A stretch of 64,000 bases of DNA, from positions 3,817,720-3,881,719 of the forward strand of contig JAJEKV010000075.1 of NCBI GenBank assembly GCA_021234155.1. The letters run 5' to 3'. Shown piece after piece: positions 1 through 11,040 of this stretch (the stretch's first letter is position 1; every line of letters begins with the position of its first letter). A program made the translations under genes and the position numbers. The notes beneath the pieces were generated by a model. It did no database searches. It was not told the origin of the DNA and saw nothing but the letters and a program-made list of their open reading frames with translations. Source of the stretch: Isoetes taiwanensis. Lineage: Eukaryota; Streptophyta; Lycopodiopsida; Isoetales; Isoetaceae.

Positions 1-396
1 CGTTCAATCCCTGCATGATGTATTCAAATTTCAAGTGGTAGATGCAACAACATGTATGCCTTTCACGCATCCTCCTTACAAAACTTGGTTTCAACCTCTC
101 AAAAGTCTGCAATGCAATTTTGATATGAGGATTCTCCTCTCTAAACCTGAGATAGAATTGCAACTGCAGGGAAATCGTGTGAATGCCAAATAAATGCTAC
201 ATATAATGAACCCTACAATATAGGATGAATACTTACTTGGCTGACTTCAAGAAGGTGAATTGGATGTTCCATCTTTATTCCTGTCTCTGATACATACCTC
301 CTCACGTCTTTCTTGTATGGAGAAACTCTTGTATTTTCTGTCCAGAACTTGAGAACAGCTTCTCTATTGTAATCTAACATGCTATCCATCCGCTTC
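1..396 (-). pseudogene. DDE-type transposase, middle part (two exons, cut off by window edge)
   Basis: Continuation of the transposase frame at 1977-2715 on the far side of the solo LTR. Exon 396-237 contains the phrase VLKFWTENTRVSPYKKDV and ends in a donor (gtaagt, 231-236). After a 73-bp intron with acceptor ctgcag (164-169), exon 163-1 contains ERHTCCCIYHLKFE. Both phases are 0. The same FW..NT+VSP and CCC..H pattern occurs in the transposase at 48140-50415, so these are relatives. The catalytic part would lie left of the window. From memory this layout belongs to a eukaryotic transposase family abundant in animals and early plants. I cannot fix the superfamily. Confidence 0.6.
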
Positions 397-1979
397 TGTG
401 ACGTCCCCTACTCATATACGGTGCACTCATCGTATACAAACAGGAGTTCATCCCCTATACCAGCTCCACGCTGATACAGGGCCCTCCACACATCACTGCA
501 ATCCAGTGGGAAGAATGAAGGTGTCATTTACCCTGTCTTCCTCAGGGCCTACCTAGCTGCGGAAGCGTAAACATATGTAAGTACATATACATCAAAGCAC
601 ATCATGACCATCTCAAAGGATGCCTCACCACATATCTGCATAGACAAAGATCAGCACATCACATATGGAGATTCTACCCAAGGCTCAGACTCATAGGGAA
701 TGACTGACGGCTTGGGACTCCAGAGGTCATTGCAGACAGAATTCATGGCAAATGGATTGGGCTGGCATAAGAACATGGCTTAGGGTAGTCCACTCCATCC
801 GCCCCTCCTGTGCACACTTTGCAGAGTAGGTTGAAAAGTGTTGGGACCTGACTGTAGCCTGCCGGACGCATAGCCAAAGGGGCTATTCCTGGGTTGCATC
901 TCCCCAGTTCCGATGGGGCAGGTAGGGATCACTCCCTCCAGAGATCTACATGCTGACTCAAGGTGACTAGAGGGCCACTGCCCTTGTTCGACTTGAACCC
1001 AATGGAGAGTGACGCATCACTCCACGGGTGTCGAGCCCATGCCTTGCCCACACGTAGTGGCAAGCCATTAGACCTAGTCCACTGTGATCCCCGGTAGGCC
1101 TTACACACCAGAGGGATCGTTCATGAGTCAGAACACGAACCTCCTTATAAGCCAGTCTGGCCCCTTCACCCACAACCCGGTGTGGCTCTTGTACACAGGC
1201 CGAATCTACAGTGTGCTAAAGAGGCTAGCTAGGAGCATCAACTACCAGGCTTTAGGGTCTCTACCCCCGTTCCCAATACAATGAGTCCACAGAGATACAT
1301 CATCACACATATCACAGAAGAACTAAAGAACAAGATCTAATCTATATCATAGAGTTAGGTTCTTTAGTTAGAGCTTGGTATCTAGAGATCTAGATGGCTG
1401 CTATGGGCAATTTAATAGGCTAAACCTACTGATTCGATGACTGAAAGACGGTTTAGGCTATTAAATTGACAAAATACCTGATCCTTGGCTCGCTCCTCCT
1501 GCTCTGAACTCGACCATCCTGCTGAACTGTTAGAAGATGAGGCTAGAAAGGGAAACTAATGAGCTAGATCGCCCAGGCAGAGTCTGGAAGGCGGGTTTGA
1601 CTCCTGGAGCAAGTAAAACAGAGCCCTAAAATGGCATGAACGAAAATAGCAAGTTAGGGTTTCCTTAACCTATATAGACAAAGGGTTAGGGCTAGGGTTT
1701 CCCATTATCCCTTTAAACATGTGGGATAATTGGGTGTGGCCCACTTGCCTTTAATAACTAGGTGGCATAAAGTGTCCACATGGGAAAATATGTACACTTG
1801 GATAAATGTGCACATGGGTAAATGTGCACATTAATAAATGCACACACCTTGCAAGTTGCCCCCTAGGGTGCTACCTGCTTGGCTACACGTCGGCGTACAC
1901 ATCAGTCGAGATGGCGTGTACGCGTGACGAGGCAGTATAGTATACGTCCTGGGACCGTATACTGTGCTGGAACGTCACA
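397..1979. mobile_element. Solo LTR of a Ty3/gypsy-like retrotransposon inside the transposase gene
   Basis: The block starts TGTGACGTCCC and ends GGAACGTCACA, the short inverted ends (TG...CA) usual for plant gypsy LTRs. It is flanked by gcttc (392-396) and acttc (1980-1984), a 5-bp target duplication with one mismatch. Removing it rejoins the minus-strand transposase frame (RRRK followed by RMDS) without a shift. No internal retrotransposon sequence or second LTR is present, so it is best read as a solo LTR of about 1.58 kb. Small open frames inside it (near 967-1284) look incidental. Confidence 0.7.
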
Positions 1980-2715
1980 ACTTCCTCCTCCTGAACATTG
2001 ACCAAGGTCCTTCCCCTTTGTTAGCTTGCACCCTTCTTTGAAAAGCATTTAAAATTGTTTTCCTGGGGATGCTGAGCAATCTGGCCACTTCTGTTTGATT
2101 CAATGGCTTGACACCATTTGTACCTGCTACTGCCATTATCAGGGTGGACTTCCTTGCACGAAGCATGTCATGATTCCTCTCATACTTATGTTCTTGCATT
2201 GTTTCCTTCAAATTCTTCACCATTTGCTCGGCCATAGTAACCTGCTTAGATTTCTTTATAGAAGCAATTGGTAAATCCCTTGCCCTCCAAAGAAGACTGT
2301 CAAGGATACGGCCTTTGTCATTGTCATCAACATTTATACTAATTTGGTTGAATACTTCAAAAATTTCTCCTGAAATTTCTCTTATTCTGTGGTCACTCAG
2401 TCTCAATTTCTTATTCTTCTTTGAAGGCGAATCTTTAGAAGGGGAATTCTTCTTCATTGCTACCTTCTTTGCATACAATCTCTGCCTCTGATCTCTCTTC
2501 CTTGCTGCATCAATGGCTTTGTAAAGTGAACGGGGAGAGGAATTGGATTTCTGTGTATTGCAAAATTGGTGAGGGCAAATTGTTGAATTTCGGTTCAGGC
2601 AATTCTTGAAAACAATTAGTCCCTCCATTTTGCTTGAATTCAAGATGGGTAAGCCCGCCATCCACGAATATGGCGGGCTACAGGCATTCATGTTTCCGGC
2701 ACCATTCAAGCTCAT
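1975..2715 (-). pseudogene. DDE-type transposase, N-terminal part with helix-turn-helix-like segment
   Basis: A 246-codon frame whose stop codon (1975-1977) is supplied by the inserted LTR, so the protein is truncated. A basic, Ser/Lys-rich stretch lies near residues 70-105. A helix-turn-helix-like segment, LNQTEVARLLSIPRKTILNA, lies near residues 207-226. The frame continues across the LTR into 396-1, where the FW..NTRVSP and CCC motifs occur. ATG at 2713-2715 is the only early Met in a plausible context. The N-terminus probably binds DNA, by analogy with other transposases. It is disabled by the LTR insertion. Confidence 0.6.
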
Positions 2716-2862
2716 GATTCTCTCAGCCTGTCATTTGACGAGCGCGCACCCTACATGTCAATTGATCAATCACGCACGTCGTGTTTAAAACACGCCGATT
2801 TTAAACACTTGTAAGCGGCGTCCGAACGGTGATTTATGCTACCCAGTATCGATTTTGCACCC
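2716..2862. other. Upstream region and possible right end of the broken transposon
   Basis: Read from 2862 leftward the sequence begins GGGTGCAAAATCG, then repeats GGGTAGCA. This resembles the GGGT start of the TIRs at 43070 and 35575. The matching left end would be outside the window, so it cannot be confirmed. A poly-T run (about 2871-2895) follows. Confidence 0.3.
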
Positions 2863-2869
2863 AGTGACG

Positions 2870-2894
<25 letters not shown>

Positions 2895-2908
<14 letters not shown>

Positions 2909-3377
2909 AATTATTAGAGATTGTTCATAGAGTGAACATATGCAATGAAAAAATGCATCTCTAATAACTATAAGGTTGGTGTTGTTCCACTCGTTTATGA
3001 ATATTTTACCTTGATTGGCCAAACAATGAATTATGACATAGTGATTATATAGATATAAGTCCAGGCTATTCACGTCTATTATTAGTAAGACAGTTCCAAC
3101 ATTGGGAAGTTGCTCTGAATTTCTGAATAGACAGTTTATAAAATAAGCATCTTCTCCAGCATAAAAATATGGAGCCTTTCAAATGAGTATAACTACGGAG
3201 TATAAGGAACCATTAGAATGTGTTCAAATGTCTTCCATATTTCTTATATTAGATTTATATTTTTTATTACACCATGACCCTAAGATACATGGTACGTTGA
3301 TCCTTGGAATACAATCTGCAATAAGTTTTATTCATTTAACTTAAGCATGAGAACTACCAACTACTGGCTTTAATGGC
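2895..3377 (+). repeat. Block a of a sequence recurring in the tandem array
   Basis: About 480 bp nearly identical to 16310-16790 and 23700-24177. It lies immediately 5' of the first exon at 3428. In the array copies the match stops at 3377 and jumps to block b at 4880. If the gene here belongs to a retroelement, this is its 5' flank and would hold its promoter. I see no clear TATA box. Confidence 0.85.
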
Positions 3378-3427
3378 GGGCCAGCAAGAGTTAAGTCCCT
3401 AGACTGAAATAAAATCTCCAGAGGATA

Positions 3428-3766
3428 ATGGGCTACGATTCCTTTGGGCCCTGCTTCCCAAAAATGGGCTTTGATTCAGACGGAGGGGAAACTTCCGGCA
3501 GTGAGGAAGACAAGCTTGAAGCAGAAACACACAGAAAAGAGTTTGAAGCTTGCTGTTGTGAGCAAGATCGCAACCTAGAGGCAGTCATGGACCCTAAACA
3601 GAACAGGGGCGGCTATGGCCAGAAAAGGGCATTATATGGCAGGGATGAGAGAAGCGGCTACCAAAAAGGCTACAAGTCTTCTTATCTTAAGAACCAAGAT
3701 GATCATCTAACTGCACAAAATGTCAAAATGACGCAAGAGTATAATGATGACATGGACGACTTACAG
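3428..3766 (+). CDS. Unrecognised protein, first exon (acidic, Gly/Arg patch)
   Basis: ATG at 3428 opens a frame of 113 codons up to a donor CAG|gttttg. The peptide has an acidic start (SGSEEDKLEAE), a Gly/Arg/Tyr-rich middle and an acidic end (NDDMDDLQ). Splicing in phase 0 to the acceptor ctacag at 8201-8206 continues DTNEEDEEYEV, acidic on both sides of the junction, which is why I join the two exons. The intron would be 4.4 kb and contains an unrelated transporter fragment. I do not recognise the family. It could be the N-terminus of a retroelement protein. Confidence 0.45.
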
Positions 3767-4879
3767 GTTTTGTAACTTAGAATATCTGAAATTTCTTTAG
3801 TCTGAGTTACTTTCTATTAATCCATGTATCTAATAGTTTTTTCGACATTATTGTAATGAACCAGTTCATGCTGTTCGTGCTGTGGATAATACTATCAGAT
3901 CCCATATTCTGAATCCCATAGAACATCCAAAATATCTTCATAAATCCATCTTATTACTTTATATGATTACTGTTTGTTCTAGATGGAAACAAAACATGTA
4001 CATCTGAATTCGGGTGCGTTAGTAAGTACCACATAGATGCACAATGACAGATTGAAAAGCTGAGAATGCTTTAACAGATGAGAACAAATGATCTAGCATA
4101 AATCCTGCTGTGATCATCATGTTAAATGTGTTTCTTACAGTAACTTTGTATTGGCAATAGGCCATATGATTCTTGTAATTCATTACATACTAGTAGGGGC
4201 AAAAGAGCCGAAAATCCCAATGTACCTTTTGGCCCTTGTAGTATTACCAAGATTATTGCCAATATCTACTTGTTTGGCTGCATGTACGGGATTTTACTCT
4301 CATTGCTTCTTTTGCTTCTAGGATTGAATGGTTTACAAGGATCTTGGAGCAGTGATTCACTTCTTGTTGATGATGTTTTCAAATTGGTTTTCCAAAAAAG
4401 ACTTACTGTACACCAACAGGGTTTTGCATTGCTGTCCCCTTGTTTTGGATGTGATTTTTGGGCAGTTTGTACTGTTAGACACAGCTGTCATTGGTACACA
4501 AAGTATTTCAGTTTAGTTTGCTATCTTAAGACAGATCTAAACTTGGAAACGAAGCCATGTAATTGATTTACATATGGCACAAGGGTTTTCTTACATCACT
4601 AGTCCTCAGTATGCTCAGATGAGATATCTTGAGTTGTTTCACACTGATACATATAAACATATTCTAATTTCTGGAAATATAAGTGAAGTTAATGAATAGG
4701 GTTTGTTAATAGATGATTCATCTCCATAATGCAGCATGATACTTGTTTTTTCTGATAAATTGTTGTTTGCAATGATTGGTTGTGATTTCCATCATATTCT
4801 AGCCTCATAAATAAATACATAGCTGAAAAGAGTACCCTGATTAGAATATTGAGTGACTGCAATAGTCTGGCTTGTCCAG
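3767..4879 (+). other. Intronic sequence, no gene recognised
   Basis: AT-rich sequence between the exon at 3428 and block b. A frame of about 98 codons at 4270 shows no recognisable domain. This stretch is absent from the array copies, which jump from 3377 to about 4882. Confidence 0.4.
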
Positions 4880-5130
4880 TGCAGTAGTAATAAAATCAAA
4901 TATGACTTTAGACTGACAGCAGACTCTGGCCATGGTTCCTATACATGAAAAAGGTATGTAGGTCTGATGTGAAACCTTCCAACTTACTTGATAATGGCTA
5001 AACGTGCCTATCATATATTAAAGTAGTTCTATAAGTTGAAAGTCCTTTCAGTGATTAAATGCAAGGAAGCCTTGTGTGTTTAAAAACAGCAAGTCTATAA
5101 TAGTAGATTTAATGGCTGGGTTTTTGATTA
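4880..5130 (+). repeat. Block b of the sequence recurring in the tandem array
   Basis: About 250 bp matching 16790-17035 and 24177-24420. In the array it directly follows block a and is directly followed by block c (7575). The 2.4 kb between b and c here is absent from the array. Confidence 0.85.
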
Positions 5131-5929
5131 ATTTTTAGCACACCAGCCCTACCAGGCCTACAGCCTTTCCTCAAATTCTAGCCTATCCACGTGTAATTTC
5201 CACCTCATCAAAATCTGAGTTGGCATTAGGCTTTACCGTTAGATCCTTATTTCATGCATCCTACGGCCAGGGAAATTAGAAATTGCCTCAAAATAGATGC
5301 GGAGATGTAGAAGGACGTCTGATCGGGCCTATGCTTTCTATTTTTGCCCTCAGCGAATCTGCGACCTGGCAACGAATAAGCTAAACAAAATTTTACAAGA
5401 AATGGTTTTGGCAAGTTCGTCATTGGTCATGCATATCGGGCTTTTATTGCGGCGCCAAAATGTTGCAATTCCCTGCTATTGCGGCCAAGGATTTGAGGAA
5501 CCATAACATCCTTTTGCCCTTTCTTGCATGTTATGCCCTGTACGCTGGAGGTAGCCAGTGGTTTCGACCTTCCTTAAACAATCGATTCTATCTTATCTTT
5601 CATGCTTGTTCCTAGTACTTTTATCTCATGCTTATTATTAACTCTGATTTGTCCTCTCATTTTTGACAGAGAATCAGGTCGTGGCTATGGCTGCAAGCTC
5701 TTTAGCATGGATTGGGAACAGTCACCACAATGTTTGCTGTTTTGTTTAGGTAAATTTCTCATTTCCTAAGCGCCAGATTAACTGTCATAGTTTGTTCTCT
5801 CAAACAGGTTGTCTTATTTTATTGTTTTCTTAGTTCCTGGGGAATATAACGTAAAAGCATATAAAATCTCAAAATTTGAATGATTTACATGTTCAAATTT
5901 TTGTGGCAGCTATACAACAATTACCTGCT

Positions 5930-6544
5930 CCGTTGTTCCATTCAATTGTCTTGATCCAACCACATGCTCATTTTCTCCATCGTCGCCCCTCACCGCTCTT
6001 GGACAAAGCACGGGCACAAATATATTTCAGTCTTTTGCTTCGGTAGGCCAGATTGCATTTGCTTTAGCAGGACATAACATTGTTTTAGAGATCCAAGTCA
6101 CAATGCCATCAACTGAACAGAAACCTAAGGTAGCCATGTGGAGGGGTGGCCTTGTTGCTCATATAATTATTGCATCATGCTACTTGCTGACTGCCACTAT
6201 ATGTGATATTCTTAAGAAGCATGCCAACATGTTGCTCCTCCTCAGCTTTCCAACGCCACTTGTTACAATGGCAAATCTAATGCTAGTCTTCCACATGGTT
6301 GAGAGCTATCAGGTATGTTAAATAGTAAGTTTTGCACAATTTCAGGATTATTTAGCTTGTTCAGATAAAAATATAGATAAGAAGGAAGAAAAGGGGTTCT
6401 GATGATCTCAATCAAAACATGCAGATATATGCAATGCCGCTTTTTAACAAGCTTGAAGAATTCATTGAGAAGAGTATACATGAGAAACCAAAACTTTCCC
6501 CATCAAGACTACGATCTGAGCAAATGTTCTTGACGATGCAATGA
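5930..6544 (+). pseudogene. LHT-type amino-acid transporter fragment (two exons)
   Basis: An open stretch to 6313 carries FALAGHNIVLEIQVTMPST, the signature around the middle of plant lysine/histidine transporter-like permeases (AAAP family). MWRGG and a hydrophobic membrane segment follow, ending SYQ|gtatgt. After the acceptor atgcag at about 6423, a second exon reads IYAMPLFNKLEEFIEK and stops at 6542-6544. Known family members have about 440 residues and 9-11 membrane segments. Here only the central part remains and the C-terminal membrane segments are missing, so it cannot be functional. It lies wholly within the insert separating block b from block c, so it was captured or inserted after the array copies formed, or was deleted from them. 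Confidence 0.7.
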
Positions 6545-7389
6545 ACGGGACAGTGACTGTTCGGTCCCTGCCTCTTGGCTGGGTTTGTCATGACAAGGTA
6601 GTCTTTTATAAAAGTAATACATTGGCATTACTTTCTAGAATTACGTCATATCATGAATATAGGTTGAAAAGCAAGGCGCCCACTTCTACGGAGTAACAAT
6701 CTCACCAGCACAGGCGCAGGCTGGGGTAGTTGAAGGATTCTATTAAGCATCATTTATTATACTGAAGTGAGTACTAGCTAAAAAATTTAATTCTCTTCTC
6801 TCATACAGTATGTTGGAGCCAAACCTAGACCTTTGAGAATGACTCTACACACAAGCATATAAGCAAGGGACATATATTGTCAGGAACAAGGCATGCTGCC
6901 TGTTTGTCTCTTGTTCTCTTCATTCCTTTCTCTCCAGACTCCACCTAGGCCTAACCACCTTAGAAGGGATTTACAATTCTCTTTAGCTGCAGCTGATTAC
7001 TGAGTTCTCAATTCTCAGAGTTGCAACTCGAATGTGCTAAGAAATTCACAGCATTTGTTGCTGCCATCTGGCCCAATAGGGAATAAGTCTATGTTGCAGG
7101 CACAATCCTTTCTGCCTTCAGCTCTACATGAGTCAAATAGAATTTCCTCACACTTTTTTGAAACAAAGCAAATCGAGTCAGACTTTATTACTCTTGGCGG
7201 CTCCATGCTTTTACAACTTGTAATAAGCTTTGTATTCAAAATAAAATAAGACACGTTGAGCAAAGCCAAGCTTCCTCAAATGAAATACAAAGGGAAAAAG
7301 AACACCATATATAGAATTAATCTTCAAATCGAATAAATTACTACAAATGTGAAATTACATACTACAAAAAGCACATTGCCAAATACTGT
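6545..7389. other. No gene recognised
   Basis: AT-rich sequence after the transporter fragment. Overlapping frames of 70-84 codons on both strands around 7015-7269 have no family signature. Confidence 0.4.
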
Positions 7390-7556
7390 TGTCTAATGAC
7401 ACCATGCTTAGTATCTAACAAGCAAGTTTAATCTTGCCAAAGTCTTCTGTCTAATGCTACACTTCATATCTAAGAAGTTTAACCTTACCAGAGTCTTCTC
7501 TCTAATAACACTACGCTTAGATATCTAACAAGTTTAACCTTGCTAAAGCCTTCTGG
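7390..7556. repeat. Minisatellite, about three degenerate copies of 55-60 bp
   Basis: Phrases of the type tctgtctaatgacac and ctaacaagtttaacctt recur three times with small changes. Confidence 0.6.
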
Positions 7557-7574
7557 TGTGCCTTTTGCTAGTTT

Positions 7575-8010
7575 TTTTTTTTTTTAAAAAGGGAGGGCCT
7601 TGTCCCAAAAGGACTTTGGAAAATATACATCTGGTTCATATAGACTATATGTATATACATCTGGTTCATATAGACTATATGTTTAGAGTCTTTAGACCTA
7701 TGACAAGAGATATTCTACAGGTTTTCAGATGAGACAAAATAGTACTGTGAAATATGATTTTGATCAGACATATTGAAATATAAACGTATGTTCACATCAA
7801 GAATTTAAGTGATACTATGTTTAATGTGGCTCAGTCCCCAGGTTTTAGATGGGCTGTTGCCCTTGCATGTGCCGTCCCATAACCCGTTGGGTTCCCGTGG
7901 ACGTAAAAAATCTTATCTTATCTTATCTTATTAAATGTAGGGTGATAATACTGCTAAGGGATTGTCCAAGGCAGATGTCTGGTCTAGATGTTCTAGTTCA
8001 GACTGGGTTT
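7575..8010 (+). repeat. Block c/d of the sequence recurring in the tandem array
   Basis: Matches 17050-17355 and 24435-24742, starting in a poly-T tract. Two differences are informative. A 29-bp segment (from about 7625) is duplicated here but single in the array. A 95-bp SINE-like insertion (7836-7930) is absent from the array. Confidence 0.85.
7836..7930 (+). mobile_element. SINE-like insertion with stem-loop and (TCTTA)n tail
   Basis: The insertion carries CCCATAACCCGTTGGGTTC (ACCC/GGGT hairpin), then GTGGACGTAAAA and a (TCTTA)n tail. The two array copies give the empty site cagtattaaatg. The hairpin-plus-tail arrangement matches the copies at 9704, 35998, 39274 and 40482, whose tails have other repeat units. 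No clear target duplication is visible. Confidence 0.7.
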
Positions 8011-8206
8011 TTTTAGATACTTCACCACGGTGGTACATCCACGGTTGTCCTTTATCTTTAAGATAATTGATTGAGCAGAATAGTTATCCTGGGTTAACAC
8101 CTTGATATTTGAGAATTAAAAAACACATGAGATGTTTGTTTTTAATTATTACATTGGTATTGATTAATATAAGTTTTTAACAAATGCTGCATCTTGCATA
8201 CTACAG

Positions 8207-9703
8207 GATACTAATGAGGAAGACGAGGAATATGAAGTTATTCCTCCAGCATGGAACGATCAGTTGATAAACATGGGGTACAACAAAAGCAGAATAGAAT
8301 GTCCTAACTCTGCGGTTCAAACCATTCTATGTTGTATCAGAAATGGGAAAGTACATGAGTTTATTCTGGAAAGGGAGGCCATTAGAAGGACTGATCAGCT
8401 GTCCTTGGTATCATACCTTGGGCTGTAGCGGATGGTACTTTACTGCCTCACATTAACAAGCTATCCGACAAGGAGGATGATGTTTTTCCATTCATGGCTA
8501 GTGCATATGATAGCCTGGCCAAGAAAGTATACAATTGGACCAACATAGAAGATGAATGCACTCGAGACTTTGTACTTGGTGTTAATGTACTGGAAGAGGT
8601 CAATGACATGAAATGCACACATGCCAAAGATGAGGAGCAGATTCGCCTCAACAAACCTGCTGTCAATAATTACAGCACACAAGGTAATGATGATCTGTTT
8701 GGTGATGATATTCTAACAGAAGAAGACAAAGCTATTTTACAGCCAAAAGCCTCACAAGCTGATGGGGGACAGGATATAGACTTTAAATTCACATTGAGAA
8801 ACTGTCTGAGGTTTCCAATTATTCCTGAACGCCTGGTAGAAAGCCATGGCTTACTATGTAATCAAGCCTTATGGCGTACAAAAAATTTTGGTGCATTGGC
8901 ACCAATCAGTGAAGAGGCATGGATGCTACTTGGGGACGTGTCAAAAGAAATGGTAATTGGAGCCACTAATGCTGCTTACAGAATGATAAGGATGAAGAAA
9001 ACCAAGATCAAAATAGAGGTCAACTCACGGTTCTTTGACAAAAAATGCACCAAAAGTGATTTAATGGTGCTGGCACAGAAGGGCCATATGGCATACACTA
9101 ATATGAGACGAGACGATTTCTATCTGAAATGGATTTGGCGCACTATATGTCCCTACTTCAAATGCATATGTGACGATAAGGGAAAGGGAAGGTCACCCAA
9201 CCATTGTAACGAGAATATGATTTGGTTCGACCATGGCGTATGGTATATGCTCAATAACCTGAATAAGATTTATCCTAACATGTCTATTGCTGGGCAGATG
9301 GTTGCTTTTAGAAACCGTTTGAAGACCACACTCAAAGAAGGGATTGTCAACTTCATTGCTTATCTGGAAGTTAGACGGATATTAATCGGCATGACTATGA
9401 AAATATCCAAAAACCCCCGATCTTTGACTTAAAGATTGGATTCCCCAAGGGATTAATGACCGAGGTTTGTGAGAAGACCATAAAATCAATCGACTTCCTC
9501 AAAGGCACTGCTGTTACAGTGAGCACCAGCAGCAACAAGATACCGAAGCAAGGCAAGTCTTCAAAATCTAGTGGATCACGGATCACCATTAATGCTCCAC
9601 CCAGAGTCACAATGTTACCTTCAATGGAGAACAATGACAATTCTGAGAGTCTCTCAGTTGAGGGATTACAAACTCCTGGCAACATAGGTCACTCTGTTAC
9701 AAA
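8207..9703 (+). pseudogene. Unrecognised protein, second exon (about 500 codons, two frame breaks)
   Basis: Starts after acceptor ctacag with DTNEEDEEYEVIPPAW. One frame break lies near 8405 and a second near 9390. Between them is a 312-codon frame from ATG 8494. Conserved-looking phrases include CNENMIWFDHGVWYMLNNL and a Lys-rich stretch MRMKKTKIKIEV-like near the middle. After the second break the frame resumes as YENIQKPPIFDLKIGFPKG and runs to a low-complexity Ser/Lys tail, cut by the SINE-like insertion at 9704. Both breaks sit next to CG sites, so sequencing error is possible. I do not recognise the family. Its position and the copied flanks suggest it may be the N-terminal part of the RT protein at 14082. 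Confidence 0.5.
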
Positions 9704-9856
9704 AGGAAAGAAGGAAGGAAGGAAGGTACTTTTATCGTCCATGGAGACCAATCGGTCTATGGGACCCAATACAAAAGCGCAGCCAGCGGATTACTACCCG
9801 GATTAAAAAACCCCCGCCCCGAAGGGTTTTCGAGGGAAAAACCGTGGCAGCAATCA
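9704..9856 (-). mobile_element. SINE-like element with covarying hairpin (H1), stem-loop and (CCTT)n tail
   Basis: Read on the minus strand: outer stem GATTGCTGCC, core GGTTTTTCCCTCGAAAACCC, then TTTTTTAATCC and the partner GGTAGTAATC. This is followed by GGGTCCCATAGACCGATTGG, CTCCATGGACGATAAAAG and a (CCTT)n tail at 9704-9727. The outer stem is fully paired if G.U pairs are allowed. The insertion truncates the gene to its left. Confidence 0.7.
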
Positions 9857-10538
9857 GTCTGCTGACAAACTGTTCTAATATACAAAATGCAAAAACACAC
9901 AAATATATACACTCATGCATCGCACCTGTAGTGCCTGATCAGCGGGCAGCTAGGCGGAGGCAAAGGTGAGCTCGCAGATCTAGTACCTCCTGAATGTACG
10001 ACCCCAGAGCACGTACTGACGGTGTGTTCATCAGCAAATGTAGGGGCAAGTCCGGCCGTACTAAGGGAGCGTATCTGGCCCGGATCTGAGTGACTGGGCA
10101 ACTCTGGAAAGTGTGAGACTCATCCTCACCTGTCCTGGCGGGGCTCCCCAATCCACCTGCCTGTCTCGATGCGGAGATAGTGGGCACCTGTGCGAATGGA
10201 GGCAATGAGTCTCAAGGCCAGGGGCAGCCGGGAACCCGTGTAGAGCCAGGGGCCCGGGCAATCTGGGGTTGATGTGCTTCTTGTAATGGGCCGCTTTGAC
10301 CTGCTCTAGAGCCGGGTCCCGTGAGCTTCCCAAGGAAGCAAGCGCCCGTGTACTCCCCCAGTCCGCCACGATCGGCCTCTGTCAGGTGCACCTGCGACGC
10401 ACTGCGTTCTCGCGACGTTCCATCCGGGCGAACCACTAATCTCTTTTACCCCTCCAGGCCCTCGAAATAAAGGGCCCATTGTCACAACCAGAAGCCAAAA
10501 GCGGAGCCGAAAGCATCACCCATATCAACCACTTTCTG
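9857..10538. other. GC-rich unique sequence, no supported gene
   Basis: Noticeably more GC-rich than its surroundings. Several overlapping minus-strand frames of 60-100 codons exist but their composition is Pro/Arg/Ser/Leu-rich, as expected by chance in GC-rich DNA. It ends abruptly where the first array unit begins. Confidence 0.4.
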
Positions 10539-10544
10539 ATGTCT

Positions 10545-10862
10545 ACTTGGGAGACGGGCAAGCCATAATTAAGGGAATCCATTTAATCTCCCCAACCACT
10601 ATGATGAGGCATCTTAGAATATCTTACGCTGAACCTCCCCGATACCCATCCGGTTGGACATGCGAGGCTAGGCGGATAGATATAAGACTCGAGTGGCCGA
10701 GAAGAATTAGCGCCCGGCCACTTCCTCCGGATGCAAGAGAGCATGGCAGCCGCGATAAGCTATGCAACAAGAAGCCGGACAAAGTGAGCAACAACATCAA
10801 GCTGAGCAACTCGCCAAGGAAAATGCTGAGCGAGAGACCCACCACCAGACCCAGCAAAAAAG
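10545..10862 (+). pseudogene. Ty3/gypsy gag remnant, unit A
   Basis: Corresponds to the second half of the gag-like frame seen fully in unit B (17527-18260). YLGDGQAII is shared, with a Gln/Ala-rich end. The N-terminal half is missing because the array starts here. Reading frame differs from B and C through small indels in CG-rich words. Confidence 0.55.
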
Positions 10863-11040
10863 TGCAATCTTATGACATCAGTGTGAAAGTGGTCCATATC
10901 GTCAATGATCCAAGCTCCTATCTCCTATACATACCTTTTGAATATGAAGATCAAGAAGGTTTGGATAAATTTAATTCTAGCATTCATATTAACTTGGTAA
11001 TCTCTCATGTGAAAGAATTAGATTGGCGAGGGAGATCGGG

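Noticed and set aside
1084-1284. Small plus-strand frame within the LTR
   Set aside because: Non-coding composition inside a solo LTR; no homologous motif.
3378-4881. Block a-b junction in the array as a spliced (processed) copy
   Set aside because: The left side has no GT donor (aatggcg|ggcc) and there is an extra base at the join, so it looks like a deletion or end-joining product.
10061-10436. Overlapping minus-strand frames up to 102 codons
   Set aside because: GC-rich DNA yields open frames by chance; Pro/Arg/Ser-rich composition and no motif.
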